A DNA stretch of 6,807 nt from Methanobacteriota archaeon (GCA_030594725.1 JAUVEQ010000164.1:1-6807), one strand, 5' to 3'. Positions 1-6,344 are shown, counted from the first letter of the stretch. Numbers and translations: made by a program. The notes: generated by a model not told the origin, from the sequence alone.

Positions 1-948
1 GGCAGGTGGCTCCTCGAGGATAGTCTCGTCGGCGATCTCGAAGGGAGCGGCCTCGGATTCGACCTCGAACGCACCATCCTCGGCAACCTCGAATGCGGCA
101 TCCTCTGCGATCTCGAACGCACCCTCTTCAGCGACCTCGAATGCGGCCTCCTCTGCGACGGCCGCCACCTCCTCCTCCAGAGGGGATTCGGGAGCGAACT
201 CCTCGGTGACCGCAGGAACGTCCGCTTCCACCGGGGCGGCGTCGAACATGTCCTCCGCCTCGGGTATTGGCTCGTCCGGGGCGAGGTAGGCCAGGATCTC
301 CCGGGCCTTCTCCGAGTACTCGGCGTTGGGGCCGAGCTGGAGGGCCTTTCGGAAGCAAGGGATGGCCTCGGTGCTGCGGTCCATGCGGTCAAGGACGACG
401 CCCTTGTTGTACCACACGGTGCCGTTGCGGTCGTTGATCTCGATGGCCTTGTCGAAGCAGGAGATGGCCTCATCCGGCTTCTCCATCTTGTAAAGGACGA
501 AGCCCACGTTGACCCAGGCCTTGTCGTTGGAGATATTGAGCTCGATGGACTTGTTGTAACAGGTGATGGCGTCCTCCATCTGTCCCATGTGACGCAGGGC
601 CAGGCCCTTGTTGTACCAGGCCTTGTCGTTGTTGGGATTGTACTCCAGGGCCTTGTCCAGGCAGGCCACGGCGTTGTCGTGCCTGCCCAGCTGGAACAGC
701 GCGTAGCCAGTGATCACCCAGGCCTTGTCGTTCTCGATGTTGATCTCGATGGCCTTGTTGTAGCACATGACGGCCTCCTCGAGGTTCCCGAGGCGGCGGA
801 GCGCCAGCGCCTTGTTGTACCAGGCCTTGTCATCCTTGGGCCGGGCCTGCAGCACGTTGTCGTACGCGGCGATGGCCTCCTGGTAATCGCCGTTCTGCCA
901 GGCTCTCTCACCCTGCTGGTACCAGGATTTTATATCTCCCTGTTCCAT
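1..948 (-). CDS. TPR-repeat protein with acidic repetitive C-terminal tail (3' end outside window)
   Basis: The reading frame is open from an ATG at 948 down to base 1, giving 316 residues with no stop, so the C-terminus is missing. Residues 7-210 form six tetratricopeptide repeats of exactly 34 residues. Trp recurs at 9, 43, 77, 111, 145 and 179, with typical TPR positions such as AWYNKG, an Ala at the helix packing site, and Tyr-Asn-Lys-Ala-Ile-Glu. Cys recurs at 62, 96, 130, 164 and 198. After about residue 224 the chain is Glu/Ala/Pro-rich and probably disordered, with tandem octapeptides of the form Phe-Glu-Val/Ile-Ala-Glu-Glu/Asp-Gly/Ala-Ala from Phe270. No signal peptide or membrane segment is visible, so it is probably cytoplasmic unless the missing end carries an anchor. 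TPR arrays are protein-binding scaffolds; the partner is unknown. A GAGAGGG stretch 10 bases upstream supports the start. Confidence 0.9.
   Translation of the reverse strand, partial: MEQGDIKSWYQQGERAWQNGDYQEAIAAYDNVLQARPKDDKAWYNKALALRRLGNLEEAVMCYNKAIEINIENDKAWVITGYALFQLGRHDNAVACLDKALEYNPNNDKAWYNKGLALRHMGQMEDAITCYNKSIELNISNDKAWVNVGFVLYKMEKPDEAISCFDKAIEINDRNGTVWYNKGVVLDRMDRSTEAIPCFRKALQLGPNAEYSEKAREILAYLAPDEPIPEAEDMFDAAPVEADVPAVTEEFAPESPLEEEVAAVAEEAAFEVAEEGAFEIAEDAAFEVAEDGAFEVESEAAPFEIADETILEEPPA
70..141 (-). repeat. 24-bp tandem repeat encoding acidic octapeptides
   Basis: Three consecutive 24-base units (141-118, 117-94, 93-70 on the minus strand) each encode F-E-V/I-A-E-E/D-G/A-A and start with TTCGAG. 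Degenerate copies continue towards base 40 (Phe294 and Phe303 start further units) and before 141 (Val-Ala-Glu-Glu-Ala-Ala). The copies differ mainly at third codon positions and by Glu/Asp, Val/Ile and Gly/Ala swaps. This suggests the units have been kept under selection for acidic composition rather than being very recent duplicates. Confidence 0.8.
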
Positions 949-986
949 CGATACCACGCCCTCTCGTATAAGTGAACGATTCCGGA

Positions 987-995
987 CTTATTTAA
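987..995 (-). promoter_or_regulatory. TATA-like box for the TPR gene
   Basis: On the minus strand this reads TTAAATAAG, in a local AT-rich patch of an otherwise GC-rich region. Its centre is about 43 bases before the ATG at 948. A start of transcription about 25 bases downstream would give a leader of roughly 17 bases containing GAGAGGG. It is assigned by position and composition only. Confidence 0.45.
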
Positions 996-1167
996 CACAT
1001 TGGTTTAGATTTCGTGGTCTGGTAATCATTTTTGAGGTCGGGAAAAAGCGCACGTATCCCATATGGCCAGACAACGGAGTGAATGCGTTCTGAAATGAAT
1101 GGATCAAAGTCTCCCGGAACCGATTTTCATGCCGATTGAGAACGGGTCATGATGGTACCGAAACCGC

Positions 1168-1182
1168 CCAATATTATATTGG
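1168..1182. repeat. Perfect AT-rich palindrome, possible protein-binding site
   Basis: The arms CCAATAT and ATATTGG are exact reverse complements around a single central T. It lies in the 307-base gene-free stretch between the TPR gene start (948) and tRNA-Glu (1256), about 80 bases before the tRNA. That is too far to be the tRNA's own TATA box, and it is about 220 bases ahead of the TPR start. A dimeric regulator could bind it, but no neighbouring gene identifies one. The rest of the gap, about 1000-1160, shows no gene or recognisable RNA. Confidence 0.5.
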
Positions 1183-1212
1183 AAAAGACCACCTGGATGC
1201 CAACCCGTGACC

Positions 1213-1226
1213 GAAAAGGTAATATC
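1213..1226 (+). promoter_or_regulatory. Probable BRE/TATA element of tRNA-Glu
   Basis: The stretch reads GAAAAG (purine-rich, like a TFB-recognition element) followed by GTAATATC (TATA-like), centred about 34 bases before the mature tRNA 5' end. This is the usual position for an archaeal tRNA promoter with a few bases of 5' leader. The match to the consensus is moderate. Confidence 0.4.
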
Positions 1227-1255
1227 CAGTTCCCGCATTCCCCGCTGCACTACGG

Positions 1256-1333
1256 GCTCCCGTAGTGTAGACCGGCCAATCATGCGGGCCTCTCGAGCCC
1301 GCGACTCGGGTTCAAATCCCGGCGGGAGCACCA
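1256..1333 (+). tRNA. tRNA-Glu (anticodon CTC)
   Basis: A full cloverleaf can be folded by eye. The acceptor stem is GCTCCCG (1256-1262) with CGGGAGC (1323-1329), all seven pairs perfect, followed by discriminator A1330 and an encoded CCA (1331-1333). T8-A9, a short D stem and a D loop with the GG pair follow. The anticodon stem is CGGGC/GCCCG around the loop CTCTCGA, placing anticodon CTC at 1292-1294, which reads GAG. The T loop is TTCAAAT closed by GGG/CCC. No intron interrupts it. GAG is a heavily used Glu codon in the neighbouring genes, which fits the high GC content. The D arm and overall sequence resemble archaeal tRNA-Glu as I recall it. A short TTTCT run lies after the gene, but I do not call a terminator. 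Confidence 0.97.
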
Positions 1334-1371
1334 TCCCACTTTCTCGGTATAACAGGGCAGCCCTGGCCCCC

Positions 1372-3255
1372 TCAGTCGGTGGCCTTGACGTAGTAGTCGT
1401 AGCTTGCCTCAAGGGTCCAGGCGTTCCCCGGGTCCTCTATCTCCCTCAGACCCCCGAAGTTGATGAAGGGCACCTGGTTGCCGCAAACCCCGCAGACGAT
1501 GGTGACGTCGTAATCGCCAGTGCCGTTGAAATAGGGGTCATTGGCAGGGGGTTCGTAGGTGATGGTGACCGAGACGCGCCCCGATGGCGACATGGGGGTC
1601 TGGACGGTGGTTGCGTTGGGAGCGGACACATCGAGGCTGAACTCGTCCGGTTCGTTGGTGTAACGGATCCCAGCGTCGGGCTCGTCAGTCCATGTTAGAG
1701 TGACGGTGATGCTACGCACGTTGGCATTCAGCACATCGAGGGTCACATCTAATACCGCATTCTCGTTGGAGTAGCCCGTCTCCGTCGGAAGCACCTCCGT
1801 TTCGATGACGTACTCGGACCAGTCGGGTAGGTCGTCTGGCTCGTCAGGGGGATCCACCAGCTCCATGATGGGCAGGCTGTAGGAGAACATGACGGTGATC
1901 GGGATGAAGAGCAGGACCACAACAATGGTGATGGGCTTGGTCCAGATCCCGGTGTCGACATCGGCCTTCGGGTCCTTCACAAGGGTCTCACGGATCTGCC
2001 ACTTGTTGTAGAGAATGAAGGCGACCAGCGTTAGCATGCCGACGACCATGACCAGGGCGATGTAGACCTGTGGACGGCCCTGCTCGTATCCGAGGTTCTG
2101 GTACCATTGACCCTGGACTACGCCGCCCAGCACCTGTCCGAGACCTGTCGATACGAAGATGCACGCGAGGTAGATCGACACCTTGTCCTTGGGGGCGATC
2201 TTGGACACGTACGAGATGAAACCGGGATGGACGATGAACTCGCCGATGGAGAAGATGATGATGCCCGCGACGAACATGAACTGGCCGCTGCTCATCCCGT
2301 TCATCCCGAAGCCGATGATGAAGATGACCATCCCGAACATCATCACGTTGAGGGACTTGTACTTCTCCACCCTCTTTCCCAGGTAGGGGCCCAAGATGAC
2401 GATGGTCCCGGGATTGATGATGGCCAGGAGGGGTGCTGTGAACCATATCGGCATCCTCCCGAAGTCGACGAGGTAGTTGGGAAGGAATGTATGGTTGTAC
2501 GCGAACATGAACCAGAAGCCCGCGTAGATGACGAGGAGGATCACGAAGGACCTGTCCCGGAGGGCGGGGACGATGCGCATCATCGCGCTGGTCACGGCCA
2601 GGTCCGGTTGGGGCTCGATCGGGTTCCTGAAGATGGTCAGCAGGATGAGGATGTTGATGACGATCAGGCCGGTGGAGAACAGGAAGACGTAGTAGTAGAG
2701 CGCCACTTCCGGGAACACGAAGAAGATGACGAACGGGGCCAGTACAGCTCCCAGGTTGATCATCCAGTAGTAGATGGAGTAGGCCAGGTTCCGCTTCTCC
2801 TCGGGTGTGACGTGGGCTATGGAGGCCGATATGATGGGCTTGAACAGACCAGCGCCTATCCCCACGAACAGGAACGAGACCACCAGTGCTGTGAGATCTC
2901 CGGGTTCGACGAAGTAGAGGGAGATGTAACCTATGACCATCAACGAGTAGGCCACTAGCAGCATCAACTTGAATCCGATCTTCTCCGCCAGGGCTGCAGA
3001 GAAGAGGGGGATGAAGTACAGCAGGACGATGAGGAAGGAGTAAAGTGCTCCCCAGGTGGCCCTATCGATGGCCAGGTTGTTTACGACGTGGACGGCCATC
3101 ACGGACATGGTGCCGTAGTAGGCACCCCGTTCGAACAGCTCGAAGGCGTTGACGACCCAGAAGGTCTTGTTGAAGGAGCCGAAGATACTGCTCAGCAGAC
3201 CCGCTTGAGGGGGCTCGGGCTCTTCGACTACCTCGACCTTATCCTCCTCGTCCAT
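1372..3255 (-). CDS. POT/PTR2-like MFS transporter with a C-terminal extracellular domain
   Basis: This 627-residue membrane protein has an acidic cytoplasmic N-terminus (1-20) and about 12 MFS helices up to roughly residue 420. TM1 carries Glu39, Glu42, Arg43, Tyr46 and Tyr47, matching the ExxERxxYY signature of proton-coupled oligopeptide transporters, with Gly where Phe is usual after the Arg. Peptide uptake driven by protons is therefore the best guess, but a general MFS role is possible. A 13th helix (about 438-466) puts the last ~160 residues outside the cell. That domain is rich in Val/Thr/Asp, looks like a beta sandwich, contains NxT/S sites, and has Cys588 and Cys591 in a CxxC. POT proteins usually run about 450-600 residues without such a tail. 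The gene stands alone, divergent from the ParB-like gene. No strong ribosome binding site precedes the ATG. Confidence 0.88.
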   Translation of the reverse strand: MDEEDKVEVVEEPEPPQAGLLSSIFGSFNKTFWVVNAFELFERGAYYGTMSVMAVHVVNNLAIDRATWGALYSFLIVLLYFIPLFSAALAEKIGFKLMLLVAYSLMVIGYISLYFVEPGDLTALVVSFLFVGIGAGLFKPIISASIAHVTPEEKRNLAYSIYYWMINLGAVLAPFVIFFVFPEVALYYYVFLFSTGLIVINILILLTIFRNPIEPQPDLAVTSAMMRIVPALRDRSFVILLVIYAGFWFMFAYNHTFLPNYLVDFGRMPIWFTAPLLAIINPGTIVILGPYLGKRVEKYKSLNVMMFGMVIFIIGFGMNGMSSGQFMFVAGIIIFSIGEFIVHPGFISYVSKIAPKDKVSIYLACIFVSTGLGQVLGGVVQGQWYQNLGYEQGRPQVYIALVMVVGMLTLVAFILYNKWQIRETLVKDPKADVDTGIWTKPITIVVVLLFIPITVMFSYSLPIMELVDPPDEPDDLPDWSEYVIETEVLPTETGYSNENAVLDVTLDVLNANVRSITVTLTWTDEPDAGIRYTNEPDEFSLDVSAPNATTVQTPMSPSGRVSVTITYEPPANDPYFNGTGDYDVTIVCGVCGNQVPFINFGGLREIEDPGNAWTLEASYDYYVKATD

Positions 3256-3289
3256 GGTGGGTCAACCGGCCAGGTAATGACTGTTCATG

Positions 3290-3298
3290 TGAATAAGC
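3290..3298 (-). promoter_or_regulatory. TATA-like box for the MFS transporter
   Basis: On the minus strand this reads GCTTATTCA, centred about 39 bases before the ATG at 3255. Transcription would start near 3269, giving a very short leader. The core GCTTATT recurs in the predicted TATA box of the TetR operon, which supports both calls. Confidence 0.4.
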
Positions 3299-3327
3299 TT
3301 TCGTTCAGCACCACCCTACTGGCGGTC

Positions 3328-3337
3328 ATTATTTATT
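3328..3337 (+). promoter_or_regulatory. TATA-like box for the ParB-like gene
   Basis: The run ATTATTTATT is the most AT-rich segment of the divergent intergenic region. Its centre, near 3333, is 26-27 bases before the ATG at 3360, which is the archaeal TATA-to-start distance. That points to a leaderless mRNA beginning at that ATG and makes the upstream in-frame ATG at 3339, which abuts the box, unlikely to be used. Confidence 0.5.
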
Positions 3338-3359
3338 CATGATAGCTGATTTCCGTCCG

Positions 3360-3833
3360 ATGACCGACCTCTTCAGGGCGTACTTCGACCCCAACAAGCA
3401 CGCCCAGGAGATACCCGTGGACCGGATAGTCTCCGATGACAAGGTCGATGAGGCCTATGTGGACAAGATGAAGAACGACGTCCCCGACCCGACGGAGATG
3501 AGGGCCATCGTCGTCATCAAGCATCCAAAGGAGGATATGTACTCGGTCCTGGACGGTCATCATCGGCTCCGCATCCATCGTGACACGGGATGCGACACGA
3601 TCCGGGCCGCCATCGTCGACGACTACATAGGCCTGGGCTTCCACCTCACCAAGCTGGGCGCCTTCCAGCCCACACCCGCGTTCACGAAGTACATCAGGGT
3701 CCCCCTGAAGAGATGGATGGGACAGATGGAAATGTTCCTCAGGGACCCTAGGGGTGAGCTCAGGAAGCAGCCACCGGTCCCCGAGGGAGAGGCCTGCGAC
3801 CCCCCCGAGGAGAACCCTCCGGACGAGGAATGA
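3360..3833 (+). CDS. Stand-alone ParB/Srx-fold domain protein
   Basis: The predicted product has 157 residues from the ATG at 3360; an upstream ATG at 3339 would add seven. The core is a ParB/sulfiredoxin-like fold: an 'IPVDRIV' strand near residue 20, a charged helix, then 'RAIVVIKHP' and the diagnostic Asp65-Gly-His-His-Arg69 followed by a Gly-Cys and 'IRAAIVDD' strand. In this superfamily the DGHHR segment binds nucleotide or phosphate; members include ParB CTPases, sulfiredoxin and archaeal free-serine kinase. There is no helix-turn-helix of chromosomal ParB, no ParA neighbour and no visible centromere repeats, so plasmid partition is unlikely. The C-terminal 30 residues are Pro/Glu-rich and probably disordered. 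A small-molecule kinase or nucleotide-dependent role is possible, but no substrate can be named. No ribosome binding site is seen, fitting a leaderless start. Confidence 0.8.
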   Translation: MTDLFRAYFDPNKHAQEIPVDRIVSDDKVDEAYVDKMKNDVPDPTEMRAIVVIKHPKEDMYSVLDGHHRLRIHRDTGCDTIRAAIVDDYIGLGFHLTKLGAFQPTPAFTKYIRVPLKRWMGQMEMFLRDPRGELRKQPPVPEGEACDPPEENPPDEE

Positions 3834-3851
3834 GCCATCCGGCCGACCCCT

Positions 3852-4967
3852 TCACTGCTTCCTCCTGAGCGATAACGTCGCCATCGCAAGGAAGACCACG
3901 ATGAACACCAGAAGGGCCAGCACGTTCGGCCAGACCTCGGCGATCCCCCAGCCCCTCACCATGATGGAACGCAATGCGTCGACGGTATAGGTTGGAGGAA
4001 GCAGGTACGATACGGGCTGCAGCCATGGGGGTATGGCCTGGATGGGCCAGAATATGCCCGACAGGAGGAACACCGGCAGCACGATCAGGGGTATGAACTG
4101 AACTGCCTGGGCCTCGGTCCGGGCCGCGGCCGAGAGCAGGATGCCCATGGCCTGGCTGGCGATCGCCAGCAGGGCGGTGACGAAGATCGCCAGGGCAATG
4201 CTCCCGACGATCATTATGTCGAAGGCCAAAATTCCCCATGCCACCAGGAGGATCGCCTGGATCGTCCCGAAGACACCGAAGGCAAGGGCGTATCCGAACA
4301 CGATCTCCGGCTCAGTGACCGGTGTCACGAGCAGGCGATCGAGGGTGTGGTTCACCCGCTCGCTGGTGAAGGTCAGCAGGGTGAGCAGCGTGGTGAGCAA
4401 GAAGATCGCGAAGGCTATCACCCCCGGGATGAGGAAGTCGGAGAACTCCGCTCCCTCTCCGTACACCGGGTCGGAGCTGTCGATCTGGAGGGGGCTCTCC
4501 ATTCCCATATCGTCCATCGTCGTCCTGATGGCCTCCTGTAGCTCGATGAAGATGGCGGAGTATACCTGGGGGTTGCTCATGTCCGCCCGTACCGTTATCA
4601 CGGCCGCGCTCCCCGTCATCAGGGAGGACGAGAAGTTGGAGGGGAAGTGGACGGCCGCCCAGACCTTCCCATCCTCCACCTGCTTGACCGCGTCGTCCAT
4701 GGAATCCATGTACTCGATGTTGATGACGTCCGGGTCCAGGTTCCCGATGATAAGGCTCGATATGAACAGGGTCTCGTTCATGGGAGCGAACCCCTGGTCG
4801 TCGTTCACGATGATCACATCGATGTTGGTCACGTCCCCGCCGAAGGCGATACCGAAGACGCTCATGGCGACGATGGGAGCGATGATCATGAGCCCGATGG
4901 ATCGAGGGTCGTGGCGAAAGCCCCGGAACACCCGGAGGGTGATGGACCATATCCTGTACAACCTCAC
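3852..4967 (-). CDS. ABC-2 type transporter permease
   Basis: This 371-residue permease pairs with the ATPase encoded just upstream. It has one N-terminal helix (about residues 24-43), a large external domain (about 45-177), then five more helices from Phe178 to the C-terminus. This is the ABC-2 export topology. The conserved late segment 'LLSGIFWPIQAIPPW' followed by 'LPPTYTVDALR' is typical of ABC-2 permeases. It starts with GTG at 4967, overlapping the ATPase stop by four bases (GTGA), and is preceded by GGAGGG at a 7-base spacing, so the two subunits are probably translationally coupled. The predicted complex is a half-transporter dimer exporting an unidentified substrate such as a drug, lipid or polymer. 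The gene ends 18 bases from the convergent ParB-like gene. Confidence 0.93.
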   Translation of the reverse strand: MRLYRIWSITLRVFRGFRHDPRSIGLMIIAPIVAMSVFGIAFGGDVTNIDVIIVNDDQGFAPMNETLFISSLIIGNLDPDVINIEYMDSMDDAVKQVEDGKVWAAVHFPSNFSSSLMTGSAAVITVRADMSNPQVYSAIFIELQEAIRTTMDDMGMESPLQIDSSDPVYGEGAEFSDFLIPGVIAFAIFLLTTLLTLLTFTSERVNHTLDRLLVTPVTEPEIVFGYALAFGVFGTIQAILLVAWGILAFDIMIVGSIALAIFVTALLAIASQAMGILLSAAARTEAQAVQFIPLIVLPVFLLSGIFWPIQAIPPWLQPVSYLLPPTYTVDALRSIMVRGWGIAEVWPNVLALLVFIVVFLAMATLSLRRKQ

Positions 4968-5701
4968 GGTCCATCCCTCCTGCCCTTGGGATACGCGATC
5001 TTGAGGAAGGCCTCCTCCAGGTCAGAGGCCCCCGCCATCGCGATGACCTCCTTGGGTGTGCCCTCGGCAATGAGCTTGCCGTGGTGCATGAGCCCGATCC
5101 GGTCGCAGTTGCGGGCCTCGTCCATGTAGTGAGTGGTGATCACGACGGTCTTGCCCGAGGTCTTGAGCTTGCCGAAGTTCTCCCAGAACGAGACCCGGAG
5201 CTCCGGGTCCACCCCAACCGTCGGCTCGTCCAGGAACAGGATCTCCGGCTCGTGGAGGAGGGCGATGGCCAGGCTGACCCGGTGACGCATGCCGCCGGAG
5301 AGGGTGTAGACCAGGTCCCGCCGTCGGCCCTCCAGGGCGACGAAGTTGAGGGTCTCGTTCTTCCGTCTCTCCAGGTCCTCTGGTGATAGCGCGAAGAGCC
5401 GGCCGTACAGGTCCAGGTTCTCGTCCACGGTAAGCATGTCGTACAGCGCCTCCTCCTGGGGCATGTAACCCATGCGCTGTGAGAGGTCCTCGTGGCCCGC
5501 TGGCCTGTCGAAGATGGTCATGCTGCCCTCGTTGGGCCTGCTGAGACCCACGAGCAGTCGGATGACGGTGGTCTTCCCCGCCCCGTTGGGACCAAGGAGG
5601 CCGTAGACCTCGCCCGACTCGATGGATAGGTCCAGGTCGTCGACCGCAACCAGATCGCCGAAGCGCTTGGTGAGCCCTTTGGTCTCGATGGTGTTCGTCA
5701 T
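4964..5701 (-). CDS. ABC transporter ATP-binding protein
   Basis: The product has 245 residues and all the motifs of an active ABC ATPase: Walker A GPNGAGKTT (37-45), Q-loop Gln82, signature LSGGM (134-138), Walker B ILFLDE (154-159), D-loop Val-Asp-Pro (164-166) and the switch His191. It is of the DrrA/NodI-like exporter type that partners with ABC-2 permeases and would energise the permease encoded next. The ATG at 5701 is chosen because GGAGGG lies five bases upstream and the TetR stop is one base away. The only longer frame starts with TTG at 5719 and would bury that ribosome binding site inside the gene. Confidence 0.95.
   Translation of the reverse strand: MTNTIETKGLTKRFGDLVAVDDLDLSIESGEVYGLLGPNGAGKTTVIRLLVGLSRPNEGSMTIFDRPAGHEDLSQRMGYMPQEEALYDMLTVDENLDLYGRLFALSPEDLERRKNETLNFVALEGRRRDLVYTLSGGMRHRVSLAIALLHEPEILFLDEPTVGVDPELRVSFWENFGKLKTSGKTVVITTHYMDEARNCDRIGLMHHGKLIAEGTPKEVIAMAGASDLEEAFLKIAYPKGRRDGP
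4975..4980 (-). promoter_or_regulatory. Ribosome binding site of the ABC permease
   Basis: GGAGGG lies inside the last codons of the ATPase gene, seven bases before GTG at 4967. It supports the non-ATG start that overlaps the ATPase stop. Confidence 0.75.
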
Positions 5702-5702
5702 C

Positions 5703-6293
5703 TCATCCCTCCACCACAAGCCCTCTTGCCATGATCCCCGCGAACTCCCGGATGGTCTCCTGGCCCATCTTGATGAACACGTCCTGGCCGAGGAAGGCCG
5801 TGGCGACCATCGACCGGAAGAAGAAGCTGAAGAAGGTCACGGCCGCGAGCTGGCTGTTCACATCCCGGATGTACCCCGCCTCCTTGGCCTCATCGAAGTA
5901 CCTCGTCAACATGCCAAGGACCTGGAACGGCACATGACCAATGCTGTCCCACACCCTCGGGTCCTTGCTGGCCTCGACCATCGAGATCTTGACGAGCTTC
6001 GCCCTGCTCACCATCTCGTGATGGATGCGCTCGCCAGCCTTGGCCAGGTCGTCCTCGACGTTACCCGATGGCCGGAGGCCGAACTCCTCGATATCGGCCA
6101 TCACGTCCGTCTCCCGTTCTATCATGGCCAGAAAGATCTTCTCCTTCGATCCGAAGTTGCGGAAGAGGGTCACCTCGTTGACCCCTGCCCCCTCGGCGAT
6201 CGCCCTGGTCGTCGTCCCGTCGTATCCATTCTGGTAGAACAAGCTCAATGCCGCATCCAGTATCCTCGTGTTCGTGTCCGGGGTCGGTTCCAT
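5703..6293 (-). CDS. TetR/AcrR-family transcriptional repressor
   Basis: This 196-residue protein has a classic TetR N-terminal domain: a first helix 'RILDAALSLFYQNGY' (10-24), then a helix-turn-helix 'TTTRAIAEGAGVNEVTLFRNF' region (27-47) and the Gly-Ser-Lys-Glu-Lys continuation. The remainder, about 60-196, is an all-helical ligand-binding and dimerisation domain, which diverges in this family and does not reveal the ligand. The ATG at 6293 is chosen because AGGAGGT lies six bases ahead. A longer in-frame ATG at 6356 would sit on the predicted TATA box, upstream of the expected transcription start. It is the first gene of the operon with the ABC ATPase and permease. The likely role is repression of the operon, and of itself, until an exported compound or related signal binds. 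Confidence 0.94.
   Translation of the reverse strand: MEPTPDTNTRILDAALSLFYQNGYDGTTTRAIAEGAGVNEVTLFRNFGSKEKIFLAMIERETDVMADIEEFGLRPSGNVEDDLAKAGERIHHEMVSRAKLVKISMVEASKDPRVWDSIGHVPFQVLGMLTRYFDEAKEAGYIRDVNSQLAAVTFFSFFFRSMVATAFLGQDVFIKMGQETIREFAGIMARGLVVEG
5707..5712 (-). promoter_or_regulatory. Ribosome binding site of the ABC ATPase
   Basis: GGAGGG overlaps the last TetR codons and sits five bases before the ATG at 5701. It decides that start over the longer TTG-initiated frame. Confidence 0.75.
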
Positions 6294-6299
6294 GCCTCG

Positions 6300-6306
6300 A
6301 CCTCCT
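6300..6306 (-). promoter_or_regulatory. Ribosome binding site of the TetR gene
   Basis: AGGAGGT on the minus strand, six bases before ATG at 6293, is a strong match to the archaeal anti-Shine-Dalgarno sequence. It is immediately downstream of the inverted repeat, so a repressor bound there would lie right beside it. Confidence 0.8.
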
Positions 6307-6310
6307 ATGA

Positions 6311-6330
6311 AAGCAAGTAGGTGCTTGCTT
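6311..6330. promoter_or_regulatory. Probable TetR operator (inverted repeat)
   Basis: Exact 7-base arms AAGCAAG (6311-6317) and CTTGCTT (6324-6330) flank a 6-base spacer. The 20-base size and symmetry suit a TetR-family dimer. It lies between the predicted TATA box (6345-6354) and the TetR ribosome binding site, over the expected start of transcription near 6324. Binding there would block initiation, so it predicts autoregulation of the whole operon. Confidence 0.7.
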
Positions 6331-6344
6331 GTATGGTGCCCGCA

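Noticed and set aside
589..975. Plus-strand 128-residue frame with regular Val-Val-Pro-Gly-Leu-Val repeats
   Set aside because: The periodicity is the antisense image of the 102-base TPR repeats, not a repetitive protein of its own.
1080..1160. Possible C/D-box guide RNA (ATGATGG near 1149 and CTGA near 1090)
   Set aside because: The boxes are in the wrong order and imperfect, and no paired C'/D' motifs are visible.
1104..1412. Minus-strand 102-residue frame crossing the tRNA
   Set aside because: It reads antisense through tRNA-Glu; the PPGFEPESRAREARMIGRS-like stretch is the usual artefact of translating the complement of a tRNA T arm and anticodon arm.
1207..1698. Plus-strand 163-residue frame
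   Set aside because: It covers the tRNA and then runs antisense to the well-supported transporter gene; its composition is a reverse-frame shadow.
2107..2958. Plus-strand 283-residue frame, very rich in Asp, Glu and His
   Set aside because: It is entirely antisense to the membrane helices of the MFS transporter; the Asp/His/Glu bias is what reversed hydrophobic codons give in GC-rich DNA.
3360..3833. Plasmid partition system suggested by the ParB-like protein
   Set aside because: There is no ParA ATPase, no helix-turn-helix, and no clustered parS-like repeats; only the fold is shared.
4141..5004. Plus-strand 287-residue frame
   Set aside because: It is antisense to the ABC-2 permease, with no domain signature and no ribosome binding site; the permease frame has clear family motifs.
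5622..6320. Plus-strand 232-residue frame
   Set aside because: It is antisense to the TetR gene and the ATPase start, both of which have strong motifs and ribosome binding sites.
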